A stretch of 12,426 nucleotides of DNA from Lachnospiraceae bacterium UBA3802 (GTDB lineage Bacteria; Bacillota; Clostridia; Lachnospirales; Lachnospiraceae), in assembly GCA_002369155.1 (NCBI GenBank), contig DFEM01000041.1:1-12426 (forward strand). Direction: 5' to 3'. Positions 1 through 6,625 of this stretch are shown here, piece after piece (within the stretch, counting starts at the first letter, position 1; the number at the start of each line of letters is the position of its first letter). Below the pieces are notes generated by a model. It was not told the origin of the DNA, made no database searches, and saw only the letters and a list, made by a program, of their open reading frames with translations. A program made the translations under genes and the position numbers.

Positions 1-344
1 GTGTTTCTCCATGTTCTGAAAGGAACAAGAAGATTGTTCGAAGAATCAAAAGCAAGATATCCGTGCATCATCGCCGATATACCGATTCCCGAAAAAGAAC
101 TTACTGTTATACCGTATTTATCTTTAATATCTTTTAAAAGATCTGCGTAGCAAGCTTTAAGACCTGCGAAAATCTCTTCTTTTGAATATGTCCAAATACC
201 GTCTTTTAAGGAGTTTTCCCAGCCGAAGCCTCCGATGGCAAGCACTTCGCCCGCTTCGTCACATGCTACCGCCTTGATTCTTGTGGAACCGAACTCGATT
301 CCAAGATATGCTTTACCTTCCTCAATTAATTCTTTTTTGCCCAT
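1..344 (-). CDS. FGGY-family carbohydrate kinase, N-terminal part (cut by window edge)
   Basis: Reading leftward from an ATG at 344, 114 codons are visible before the window ends. Proteins of this family phosphorylate a sugar or polyol with ATP in the cytoplasm (ribulokinase and xylulokinase relatives). The N-terminal ATPase fold shows the phosphate-loop motif YLGIEFGSTRIKA at residues 13-25 and the segment GISAMMHGYLAFD (88-100) followed by LLVPFRTWRN (105-114). This matches an AraB-like subfamily common in Lachnospiraceae, often labelled only 'FGGY kinase'. In most FGGY kinases the loop reads GIDxGT; here the acidic residue is Glu, which I recall as normal for this subfamily. A strong GGAGG lies 5 nt before the ATG, and the start is 12 bp after the stop of the diguanylate cyclase gene, so the two are co-transcribed. 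The substrate cannot be decided from this fragment. Confidence 0.85.
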   Translation of the reverse strand, partial: MGKKELIEEGKAYLGIEFGSTRIKAVACDEAGEVLAIGGFGWENSLKDGIWTYSKEEIFAGLKACYADLLKDIKDKYGITVSSFSGIGISAMMHGYLAFDSSNNLLVPFRTWRN

Positions 345-356
345 AAATACCTCCGT

Positions 357-1424
357 CTAATAAACTATTTTGTCTCGTCCGTTCTGCTTTCCCATATAAA
401 GCTTCTCGTCTGCGTCTTTTATGTTTTCTTCAAAAGATTTTGAAGTATCATACTCTGTTAATCCGTAAGTCATGGTCACGGTTACTTCGTCTTTTATGTG
501 ATTGAGTTTGATTGCCTTGACCGTATCCCTGACATGTGAAAGATTGACATATGCTTCGTCTCCGTTTTGATCGACGAATATTATCAAAAATTCCTCGCCG
601 CCCCATCTTGATACAAGACCGTAGGAAAGTACCTGATTTCTCATGACTTCCGATATTGCAACAAGCACTGTATCGCCGAAATCGTGTCCGTAGGTATCAT
701 TGACCTTTTTGAAAAAGTCAATGTCTCCTATACAGATGCTGAATACACGTTTTTCGTTGATAAGTCTGTTAATAAATTCCATCGTGCTTCTTCTGTTGTA
801 AAGACCCGTGAGCGCATCGACGGAAGCCTGTTCCTTTAACTGGTTGTTGTAAGTAATGAGCTTGTCTTCCATCTGCTGGCTTTCTTTACTGAAAGAAATC
901 GATACAATCGCAACCATCGCAACAAATGCCAGCGCATTGAAAACCTGAATGGACTTGTCTGCGTTTTCAATGGATATTCGTCCGCCCTCACCTTTTAAAA
1001 CTTCCAAAAATACAACTATGAGAGTAAAGCAGAAGAAGTCGAAAAACAGTTTCTTTTTGGTGTATCCCGCCTCTCCGAATGAGTAGACAATCATAAGCAG
1101 GATAATGAAATACTGAAATCCGCTTTCCCAGCCGAACATAAGAGTTGACGAAATTATCCATCCGGTTTTTTGAATTATAAAAATTGCCAGAATGAAGCGC
1201 TTGGAAGTGTTATAAGAAGCCAAAAGCGTCACTGCGTCAACAACGAGCATTGCCACCCAGACAAGTGCCCCCTGAAGACTTTTTAAAAGAGAGATATCAA
1301 TAAAAAGATGAAAGAGCGAAAGTGCGATAAACATAAGAAGCAACTGTCTTATCAGTACAGTCATTCTTTTGCTTTCGTTCTTTTGTTTGGTATCCCTGTT
1401 GATTAATTCGAATATTTTCCCCAT
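357..1424 (-). CDS. membrane-anchored GGDEF diguanylate cyclase
   Basis: This 355-aa protein should make cyclic di-GMP from two GTP at the inner face of the membrane. Residues 1-20 are polar and basic. About six hydrophobic segments follow (roughly 25-45, 52-72, 76-95, 103-117, 124-142, 160-178), forming an uncharacterised membrane sensor. A short helical linker (about 180-200) leads to a GGDEF domain opening with DALTGLYNRR (203-212). The metal/GTP segment GDIDFFKKVNDTYGHDFGD (233-251) and the active-site loop GGEEF (275-279) are intact, so it is probably active. The inhibitory RxxD site expected five residues before GGEEF is absent (LSYG stands there), so product inhibition at that site is unlikely. 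No EAL or HD-GYP domain is present. The Shine-Dalgarno is weak (AGGCGG). The gene starts 18 bp after trkH and ends 12 bp before the FGGY kinase, inside one operon. Confidence 0.95.
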   Translation of the reverse strand: MGKIFELINRDTKQKNESKRMTVLIRQLLLMFIALSLFHLFIDISLLKSLQGALVWVAMLVVDAVTLLASYNTSKRFILAIFIIQKTGWIISSTLMFGWESGFQYFIILLMIVYSFGEAGYTKKKLFFDFFCFTLIVVFLEVLKGEGGRISIENADKSIQVFNALAFVAMVAIVSISFSKESQQMEDKLITYNNQLKEQASVDALTGLYNRRSTMEFINRLINEKRVFSICIGDIDFFKKVNDTYGHDFGDTVLVAISEVMRNQVLSYGLVSRWGGEEFLIIFVDQNGDEAYVNLSHVRDTVKAIKLNHIKDEVTVTMTYGLTEYDTSKSFEENIKDADEKLYMGKQNGRDKIVY

Positions 1425-1442
1425 AACATGCCGCCTGATACA

Positions 1443-2882
1443 CTAATGTTTTTTCCACATGGGCGGGATAAATAACAGCAGTATCGGATAAAGTTCAAGT
1501 CTTCCCGCAAGCATGTCAAATATAAATACTATTTTTGAAAGATAATTAAACCCTGCAAAGTTTCCCGTGGGTCCGACAGCCTCAAGACCAGGACCGATAT
1601 TGTTCATCGTGGCAAGAACAGCGGTGAAGTTGGTCACCATGTCGTATTTGTCAATCGATACGATAAATACCGAGCCGAAATAGATAAGTGCAAACAATAT
1701 GAAATATACGCACACACTCTTTACCACGGCTTTGTCGACCGTTCTGTCATCCATTCCGACAGCCTTTACGCTTCGAGGATGAATGAAAGAGTTGATTTCC
1801 TGTCTTACGGCTTTGATAACGATAAGGACTCTCGAAACTTTAAGTCCGCCGCCGGTACTGCCCGCGCAGGCACCGCATATCATAATCAGAATAAGCACTG
1901 TTTTCGAAAGCGAAGGCCAGAGGTTAAAGTCCGTGGTGGCGAAACCTGTGGTCGTAATGATTGATGCAACCTGAAAAGCGGCATCCGTAAGCGCATTTCC
2001 AAAGGAATCGTACATCTTAAAAATATTGACGGTAATAATGCCTATCGCAACCGCGATGACGATAAAATATGTCCTGACTTCCTCTATTTTGAAGATGCTC
2101 TTGAATTTCCTTGCCAGAATCAGGAAGTAAACGTTGAAGTTGACTCCGTAAAGAATCATGAATATCGTTACATTCCATTTAATAAGAGTACTGAAATCGG
2201 CGATACTCGAATTGTAAATACCGAAACCGCCGGTACCCGCCGTGGCACATGAAGTACAAACCGCTTCAAAAAAGGACATTCCCATTAACTTAAGTGAGAT
2301 TATCTGTATCAGGGTAAGTACTATGTATATAAAATAAAGAATCTGTGATGAGTCCTTCATCTTCGGCACGAGTTTTCCGACAACCGGTCCGGGGCTTTCC
2401 GCACGAAGAAGGTGCATGTTTACGCCGCCGACCATGGGCATTACGGCAAGAAGGAAAACCACGATTCCCATTCCGCCTATCCAGTGAGAAAAGCTTCTCC
2501 AGAAAAGCGTGGCATGACTCATGGCTTCAACATCCGTAAGAATCGTGGCTCCGGTCGTGGTAAAGCCCGAGCTCATCTCAAATACCGCATCGATATAATT
2601 GGGGATTTCTCTCGATAAAAACGGGGGAAGTGCACCCGTAAGACTTATTAAGAACCATGCAAGACCAACACTTGCAAAGCCTTCTTTTGCGAAAAACTGC
2701 ATGTTTTTCGGCTTTTTGAAAGATACCAGGAGCCCCGCAAGCATACCTACCAATGCAACCGCAAAGTAAGTCCACCAGTTGCTCTCCTTATAAATCAATG
2801 ACACTATTCCCGGAAGAACCATAAAAGCAGATTCGATAGCAATGACTCTTCCGAGAGTAAACAGAATTACCGCTATATTCAT
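1443..2882 (-). CDS. trkH: TrkH/KtrB-type potassium uptake channel subunit
   Basis: This 479-aa integral membrane protein is the ion-conducting subunit of a Trk/Ktr potassium uptake system. The four pore-loop repeats of the superfamily are visible: TTTGAT at 108-113, ATAGTGGFG at 213-221, TTTGFATTDF at 310-319 and MNNIGPG at 426-432. Each carries the filter glycine that coordinates potassium. The conserved stretch CGACAGSTGGGLKVSR (336-351), typical of TrkH, lies after the third pore loop. The length is normal for the family (about 450-490). The start at 2882 has an AAGGAA Shine-Dalgarno and lies 13 bp after the trkA stop, so channel and regulatory subunit are translated from one message. Whether it is called TrkH or KtrB is a matter of naming; the partner is a duplicated-RCK TrkA, which favours TrkH. 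Confidence 0.96.
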   Translation of the reverse strand: MNIAVILFTLGRVIAIESAFMVLPGIVSLIYKESNWWTYFAVALVGMLAGLLVSFKKPKNMQFFAKEGFASVGLAWFLISLTGALPPFLSREIPNYIDAVFEMSSGFTTTGATILTDVEAMSHATLFWRSFSHWIGGMGIVVFLLAVMPMVGGVNMHLLRAESPGPVVGKLVPKMKDSSQILYFIYIVLTLIQIISLKLMGMSFFEAVCTSCATAGTGGFGIYNSSIADFSTLIKWNVTIFMILYGVNFNVYFLILARKFKSIFKIEEVRTYFIVIAVAIGIITVNIFKMYDSFGNALTDAAFQVASIITTTGFATTDFNLWPSLSKTVLILIMICGACAGSTGGGLKVSRVLIVIKAVRQEINSFIHPRSVKAVGMDDRTVDKAVVKSVCVYFILFALIYFGSVFIVSIDKYDMVTNFTAVLATMNNIGPGLEAVGPTGNFAGFNYLSKIVFIFDMLAGRLELYPILLLFIPPMWKKH

Positions 2883-2895
2883 AACCGTTTTTTCC

Positions 2896-4251
2896 TTACT
2901 CGAGAATATCTTTGATATCGCTTAAACCGCTCTTTGTGGTTACAACGATAACAGTGTCACCTTCTTCGATGACGCTCTGTCCTTTGGGGATGATGATTGT
3001 TCCCCTGTGGTTAATACATCCGATAAGAATATCTCTCTTTAAACTTAACTGCATAAGAGGAATTCCGATAATCGGTGAGCCTTTGTGAATCTTAAATTCC
3101 AAAGCCTCCACTCTTCCGCCGTTTAATTTGATAAGCGTTTCGACATTGCTTCCGATTGAATTCTGCATCGCTCTGACATAAGATACGATGTAATCAGCCG
3201 CGATTTTATCCGGATAAATAAGGCTTCCGAGGCTGAATGTCGAAATGATGTCGTCGAAAGAGATTCTGTCTATTTTGGTAATAACCTTTCCTTCCGTCTT
3301 GGTCTTTGCAAAAAGAGAAAGGAAAATGTTGGTTTCGTCTATTCCCGTCAGCGATACGAACGAATCGCAGCCTTTGATTCCCTCTTCGATAAGAATTTCC
3401 TGATTGGTCGCATCACCGTTTATTATGGTGGCTTTCGGAAGTGTTTCGCTCAAATCTTCGCACTTTTCTCTGTCCACCTCGACAATTTTTACCCTGATTC
3501 CCATTTTGATGAGGATTTCCGCAAGGTAATAAGTCATTCTTCCGCCGCCGATAATCATCGTATCCTTAACCTGATGCGTATCGTAACCGACCTTGGTAAA
3601 GAATTCTCTTGAATTGACGGCACTTGCAACGATTGTAATCTTATCTCCCGCTCTTAAAATAAAAGCACCGTTTGGGATAAAGATGTCATCGCCTCTTTCT
3701 ACCGTACAAATGAGGATATCGGATAAAACTCTTTTTGATACTTCAATAAGCGTCTTATCCACAAAAGGTGATTCTTCGGTAATGACAAGATTTAAAAGTT
3801 CCACTCTGCCCTTGGCGAATGTATCGATCTTATCGGCCGAAGGAAATCTTAAAAGTCTGGATATTTCGACTGCTGACGCATACTCGGGATTGATAATCAT
3901 CGATAAGCCGAGTTCGTCTTTTATATACTGAATTTCTTTGCTGTACAAAGGATCTCTTACTCTGGCGATTGTGTTGCAGTTACCGGCTTTCTTCGCGAAA
4001 AGACAGCAGAGCAAATTGATTTCATCGGATCCGGTTACCGCTATCAAAAGGTCTGTTTTGTCTACATCAGCATCCTTTTGTACCGAATAGCTGGCACCGT
4101 TTCCGACAATGCCCATTACATCGTAATTATTTGTTACATCATTGATTACTTCCTGGCTTTTATCAATAACCGTGATGTCGTGTTTTTCTATAACAAGCTG
4201 CCTAATGATGGAAAGACCTATTTTTCCGCAGCCCACTATGATAATTTTCAT
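2896..4251 (-). CDS. trkA: TrkA potassium-uptake regulatory subunit (two RCK domains)
   Basis: This 451-aa cytoplasmic protein forms the gating ring beneath TrkH. It has two tandem RCK units. The first Rossmann half starts at residue 2 with GCGKIG (7-12) and an acidic residue ending strand 2 (D30), which suits NAD(H) binding. It is followed by an RCK_C domain (about 138-220). The second Rossmann half has GGGRMT (235-240) and E258, followed by a second RCK_C (about 365-450). The second glycine loop departs from GxGxxG (methionine at the fifth position), so nucleotide binding there may be weaker. The duplicated architecture separates it from single-RCK KtrA. RCK_C domains of potassium systems in Firmicutes often bind cyclic di-AMP; that is family knowledge, not visible here. 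An AAAGGAGAT ribosome site precedes the ATG, directly after a possible hairpin. The trkH start is 13 bp downstream. Confidence 0.96.
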   Translation of the reverse strand: MKIIIVGCGKIGLSIIRQLVIEKHDITVIDKSQEVINDVTNNYDVMGIVGNGASYSVQKDADVDKTDLLIAVTGSDEINLLCCLFAKKAGNCNTIARVRDPLYSKEIQYIKDELGLSMIINPEYASAVEISRLLRFPSADKIDTFAKGRVELLNLVITEESPFVDKTLIEVSKRVLSDILICTVERGDDIFIPNGAFILRAGDKITIVASAVNSREFFTKVGYDTHQVKDTMIIGGGRMTYYLAEILIKMGIRVKIVEVDREKCEDLSETLPKATIINGDATNQEILIEEGIKGCDSFVSLTGIDETNIFLSLFAKTKTEGKVITKIDRISFDDIISTFSLGSLIYPDKIAADYIVSYVRAMQNSIGSNVETLIKLNGGRVEALEFKIHKGSPIIGIPLMQLSLKRDILIGCINHRGTIIIPKGQSVIEEGDTVIVVTTKSGLSDIKDILE

Positions 4252-4270
4252 TGCTTATAATATCTCCTTT

Positions 4271-4305
4271 AACGAAATTGTTTGGCTTTTGCCGAATTTT
4301 CCGTT
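4271..4305 (-). other. imperfect hairpin just upstream of the trkA ribosome site
   Basis: In the 65-bp gap between the lipid kinase and trkA, the message can fold with an inner stem of UUCGGC against GCCAAA (one C/A mismatch) around an AAAA loop. An outer stem pairs AACG-AAA with UUU-CGUU, with small bulges. The AAAGGAGAU ribosome site follows immediately. No U-run follows, so it is not an intrinsic terminator. It could affect translation, RNA processing or stability. It is weak evidence on a single sequence. Confidence 0.35.
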
Positions 4306-4316
4306 AATTATTGATT

Positions 4317-5156
4317 TTATTTTCTTGCGGTATATTCCGTAACTCCTCTTACGGTCTCACCGTCGATCTGAAGGGAGGTCGGCCTGTCGAATTTAACAGT
4401 GATTTCCTTGCCTGTTCTGATTGCCACAAGCTTTTTGTTGTTGACATGCTCTCCCTTAAAGATAGCGGGGAATCCCATGAGAGTACCGATTCTGCCCTTA
4501 TCCTTAAATACCATGCATGTGAGTTTGTCTCCGAGTCTGTCCTGCTCGGGTGCGGCTTTCATTCCGCCGCCGTAATATCTTCCGTTCATTGCGGATGCAA
4601 TCCATGTCTTCTTGTATTCTACGGTCTCGCCGTCAACGGTAATCCATGAACGGGGTGTCTTGAATTTAAAGAGCACAATTTTGATTGAAAGTGCCGTATA
4701 GTCAATCTTTTTTGCACCGGCTGCCTTCATGTCGTCTGCCATTTCACAGCATACGCCGTCCACGCCGAATCCGATACCGTTTAAGAATCTGTATGTATTT
4801 CCGTTAATGGTAACGGTGGGAAGATTCGTAATGAATTTCTTGATGGAAGGCATCTCGGAATCATCATAATATTCCTTGATGTCTCTGTAAAAATCATTGC
4901 CTGTTCCCGAAGGGAAAAGAAGTATGTCGCAGGGAATTTCAAGATCCGCGGTGTTATTGGCAAATTTGTTTAAGGTTCCGTCTCCGCCGCAAAGGATAAC
5001 GAGATCCTCCGCTTTTAACTTTGATACAAATTCGGCGGGATTGAGTCCGACTACATTGACTGCCTCGAATTCGCCCTGAATTTTATCCTTTACTTTATCA
5101 AGGCTTTCCTTGCCGTTTCCGTTGTTTGAAAGCTCATTGTACAATACATACTGCAT
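4317..5156 (-). CDS. DagK/YegS-family lipid kinase (diacylglycerol kinase catalytic domain)
   Basis: This 279-aa soluble, membrane-associating kinase probably phosphorylates diacylglycerol or a related lipid with ATP. The N-terminal strand MQYVLYNELSNNGNG is the usual family opening. The nucleotide motif GGDGTLNKFANN sits at 57-68 and the second motif FPSGTGNDFYRD at 81-92. The C-terminal beta-sandwich carries NGRYYGGGMKAAPEQDRLGD (191-210) and LQIDGE (262-267), both family hallmarks. The length is normal (about 280-320). The start at 5156 has GGAGAG 6 nt upstream. It is 81 bp downstream of the zinc-ribbon gene, across a hairpin, and 65 bp upstream of trkA. The family also includes sphingosine and ceramide kinases and the YegS and BmrU proteins, so the lipid substrate is open. 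It is unrelated to the small membrane kinase DgkA often encoded beside ybeY. Confidence 0.92.
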   Translation of the reverse strand: MQYVLYNELSNNGNGKESLDKVKDKIQGEFEAVNVVGLNPAEFVSKLKAEDLVILCGGDGTLNKFANNTADLEIPCDILLFPSGTGNDFYRDIKEYYDDSEMPSIKKFITNLPTVTINGNTYRFLNGIGFGVDGVCCEMADDMKAAGAKKIDYTALSIKIVLFKFKTPRSWITVDGETVEYKKTWIASAMNGRYYGGGMKAAPEQDRLGDKLTCMVFKDKGRIGTLMGFPAIFKGEHVNNKKLVAIRTGKEITVKFDRPTSLQIDGETVRGVTEYTARK

Positions 5157-5193
5157 AACATTCTCTCCGTTTTTTCGTTCTTTTAAAACTGCA

Positions 5194-5225
5194 ATAAGGT
5201 AACCAAAAAATATCGGTTACCTTAT
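5194..5225 (-). terminator. perfect 11-bp hairpin, possible weak terminator after the zinc-ribbon gene
   Basis: ATAAGGTAACC and GGTTACCTTAT form a perfect 11-bp inverted repeat around a 10-nt loop, 12 bp after the zinc-ribbon stop. Read on the minus strand, two more G-U pairs can extend the stem, and TTTT follows a few bases later. The stem is AT-rich and the U-run is short, so termination would be partial. The position fits attenuation between the zinc-ribbon gene and the lipid kinase. RNA processing or a protein-binding site are alternatives. Confidence 0.5.
5209..5220. repeat. 12-bp inverted repeat copy 1 (pairs with 5896-5907)
   Basis: AATATCGGTTAC on the plus strand here recurs as its reverse complement at 5896-5907. 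The two copies flank the zinc-ribbon gene. This copy lies in the loop and one arm of the hairpin at 5194-5225. In the zinc-ribbon message the 5' leader and the 3' hairpin are therefore complementary over 12 nt. Confidence 0.6.
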
Positions 5226-5237
5226 CAATAATCGTTC

Positions 5238-5870
5238 CTATTGTGCCTTGGCGTTTCCGCCTTCGGTCTTTTTATCATTTTTCATATCATCATCTTCTTC
5301 ATCATAGTAAGCAAGCGAACTTCCGCAATACTGACAGAATTTTGCTCCGTTGTTTACTCCGAGGCAGTAAGGGCAGTTTGCATAATATCTTAAATCCTGT
5401 ATTGCATCACGCTTTGTCTCTTCCTGTTTGGCCTTAAGTCTCTCGATTTCGAGCTGAACTTCCGCCTGCTGTCTTGCGAGCTCTGCCTGTTGCTCTGCTT
5501 GCTGTCTTGCATATTCAGCCTGCTGCTGTGCCTGCTGTTCCTGAAGTTTCAACTGGCTGTTTTCATGCATTTTATTGACTATGGCTGCACTTGCCACTCC
5601 GACTCCTGCACTTACCGCGCTTCCGAGAAGTGAACTTACAAGTCCGCCGCCACCGTGGTGTCTTCCGCCGCCGAAATTAATGGGAGGGGGTGCTATCGGA
5701 GCTCCGAATGCACTTGCCGAAGGCATAAAGTTTACCGGTTTGGAAATTCTTGTTCCTCCCAAACCCCCGGGTGTGCCTCTGAAGGCAGTACGTCCGCCGG
5801 CCGAACCTCTGAAGCTGCTTCCTCCGCTTGGTCTGCCGCCCATAGAATGTCCTCTGGATCCAAATGCCAT
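5238..5870 (-). CDS. zinc-ribbon protein with Gly/Arg-rich head and hendecad coiled coil, function unknown
   Basis: I do not recognise this 210-aa protein beyond its parts. Residues 1-48 are low-complexity and rich in Gly, Arg and Ser. Residues 50-76 are Pro/Gly-rich. Residues 77-98 form a weakly hydrophobic Gly/Ala/Val stretch that could insert in or touch a membrane. Residues 100-158 form a Gln/Ala/Glu-rich coiled coil with a regular 11-residue period. A four-cysteine ribbon follows (C166, C169, C179, C182; CPYC and CQYC) and should bind one zinc. The tail (190-210) is acidic then basic. There is no signal peptide. AAGGAGG lies just before the ATG, and an extended -10 promoter sits upstream, so it is probably expressed from its own start. 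It lies between ybeY and the lipid kinase. A scaffold or membrane-associated adaptor role is only a guess. Confidence 0.85.
   Translation of the reverse strand: MAFGSRGHSMGGRPSGGSSFRGSAGGRTAFRGTPGGLGGTRISKPVNFMPSASAFGAPIAPPPINFGGGRHHGGGGLVSSLLGSAVSAGVGVASAAIVNKMHENSQLKLQEQQAQQQAEYARQQAEQQAELARQQAEVQLEIERLKAKQEETKRDAIQDLRYYANCPYCLGVNNGAKFCQYCGSSLAYYDEEDDDMKNDKKTEGGNAKAQ
5415..5546 (-). repeat. tandem 11-codon (hendecad) repeat inside the zinc-ribbon gene
   Basis: Residues 109-152 read as four 11-residue units: LQEQQAQQQAE, YARQQAEQQAE, LARQQAEVQLE and IERLKAKQEET. The same position is hydrophobic in every unit (L109, Y120, L131, I142), and Ala recurs at fixed places. Units 2 and 3 are the closest in both protein and DNA. 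Hendecads usually give a straight or slightly right-handed coiled coil. The DNA repetition is protein-coding, not a satellite. Confidence 0.75.
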
Positions 5871-5895
5871 TTTTTCTCCTCCTTAACAGTTGATT

Positions 5896-5907
5896 GTAAC
5901 CGATATT
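5896..5907. repeat. 12-bp inverted repeat copy 2 (pairs with 5209-5220)
   Basis: GTAACCGATATT on the plus strand is the reverse complement of the copy at 5209-5220. It lies in the 5' leader of the zinc-ribbon gene, between the predicted transcription start (near 5935) and the ribosome site. Next to it, cgata and tatcg (5901-5914) form a small 5-bp stem with a ttat loop. Confidence 0.6.
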
Positions 5908-5941
5908 ATTATCGATTTTCGTCAATTGTCACACATTATGA

Positions 5942-5970
5942 ATTGTAACATATTTACGCCGTTATTTAAA
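5942..5970 (-). promoter_or_regulatory. extended -10 promoter for the zinc-ribbon gene
   Basis: On the minus strand the sequence reads TTTAAA (5965-5970), a 17-bp spacer, then TGTTACAAT (5942-5950). That is a TG-extended -10 whose TACAAT matches TATAAT at five of six bases. The predicted start near 5935 gives a leader of about 60 nt. Two TTGACA hexamers lie upstream (within 5975-6005) but at spacings that do not suit this -10. Confidence 0.6.
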
Positions 5971-6011
5971 CAGGATTTTCTTGTCAAAAACAGTGTCAAA
6001 ATCTTGCTGTT

Positions 6012-6518
6012 CTACCCGTTTTCTCTTGTGATTCCTATCTGAGAAAGATACTCATCCTGCTTTTTCTCCATCACCCTTGCTTCCTCTTCTTCCATATGGT
6101 CGTAACCCAGAAGATGAAGGATGCTGTGTGCGATAAGAAAAGCATATTCTCTTTTTACGGAATGACCGTAATCTTCTGCCTGTGAAATGATTCTGTCTTT
6201 GTTAAGACATATTTCGCCAAGAATCGTAAGGTTTGTTTCGGGATTAACCGACATCTCAAGTTCCTCTTCGTCGATGCTTTCAAAATCGGCGGGTGTCTCC
6301 CAGTCGATATTCGGAAAAGACAAAACATCCGTCGTTTTATCGATATCCCTGTATTCTTTGTTGTATTCCCTTACCTCTTCGGAATCGGTTATAAGAATGT
6401 CTACTTCAAATTCCTTGGGACACCCTTCTTTTTTTAGGATATGTCCGATAACCTCCTCGGCAGTTTTTTGTTTGTCAAAATCCGTTTTAAAATCGGTGTT
6501 TTCTTCGATAATTACCAT
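6012..6518 (-). CDS. ybeY: YbeY endoribonuclease (16S rRNA maturation / ribosome quality control)
   Basis: This 168-aa zinc-dependent endoribonuclease takes part in 3' processing of 16S rRNA and in ribosome quality control. The family motif HxxxHxxGxDH is intact at 131-141 (HSILHLLGYDH), giving the metal ligands H131, H135 and H141. The upstream hallmark EYRDIDKTTDVLSFP (55-69) and the GEICLNKDRI strand (101-110) are also present. An acidic stretch (72-95) separates them. The length is normal (about 150-170). The start at 6518 has AAAGGAA 7 nt upstream. In many Firmicutes ybeY sits between phoH and dgkA/era; here it lies alone between the ABC exporter genes (107 bp upstream) and the zinc-ribbon gene (141 bp downstream), neither related to its known job. 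Confidence 0.97.
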   Translation of the reverse strand: MVIIEENTDFKTDFDKQKTAEEVIGHILKKEGCPKEFEVDILITDSEEVREYNKEYRDIDKTTDVLSFPNIDWETPADFESIDEEELEMSVNPETNLTILGEICLNKDRIISQAEDYGHSVKREYAFLIAHSILHLLGYDHMEEEEARVMEKKQDEYLSQIGITRENG

Positions 6519-6625
6519 ATCGGGGTTCCTTTAACTAAATTTTATTTGATATTTTCGTGATTTTATACATTTCCTGTCGGCAATTAAAGCATTTGATTTA
6601 CCATCTTTCAGAAAAATAGAAGCAT

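Noticed and set aside
3593..3931. Open frame of 112 codons on the plus strand opposite trkA
   Set aside because: No ribosome site and no recognisable domain; trkA is intact across the same bases.
4252..4316. Cyclic di-AMP or potassium riboswitch ahead of trkA
   Set aside because: The gap is only 65 bp, too short for the known ydaO or ykkC-type structures, and shows only a single hairpin.
5461..5546. Short repeated DNA units that could suggest a CRISPR or satellite array
   Set aside because: The repeats are in frame, follow an 11-codon period and encode a coiled coil; there are no unique spacers.
5575..5886. Open frame of 103 codons on the plus strand opposite the zinc-ribbon gene
   Set aside because: It is the Pro-rich mirror of the Gly-rich coding strand. 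It has no ribosome site, and the minus-strand gene has a strong one plus a promoter.
5975..6005. Two TTGACA hexamers on the minus strand upstream of the zinc-ribbon gene
   Set aside because: No acceptable -10 lies 16-18 bp after either; the TG-extended TACAAT pairs better with TTTAAA at 5965-5970.
6562..6567. TATAAA on the minus strand upstream of ybeY as a promoter -10
   Set aside because: No convincing -35 lies at 16-18 bp and there is no TGn extension; ybeY may have a promoter in 6519-6625, but I cannot place it.
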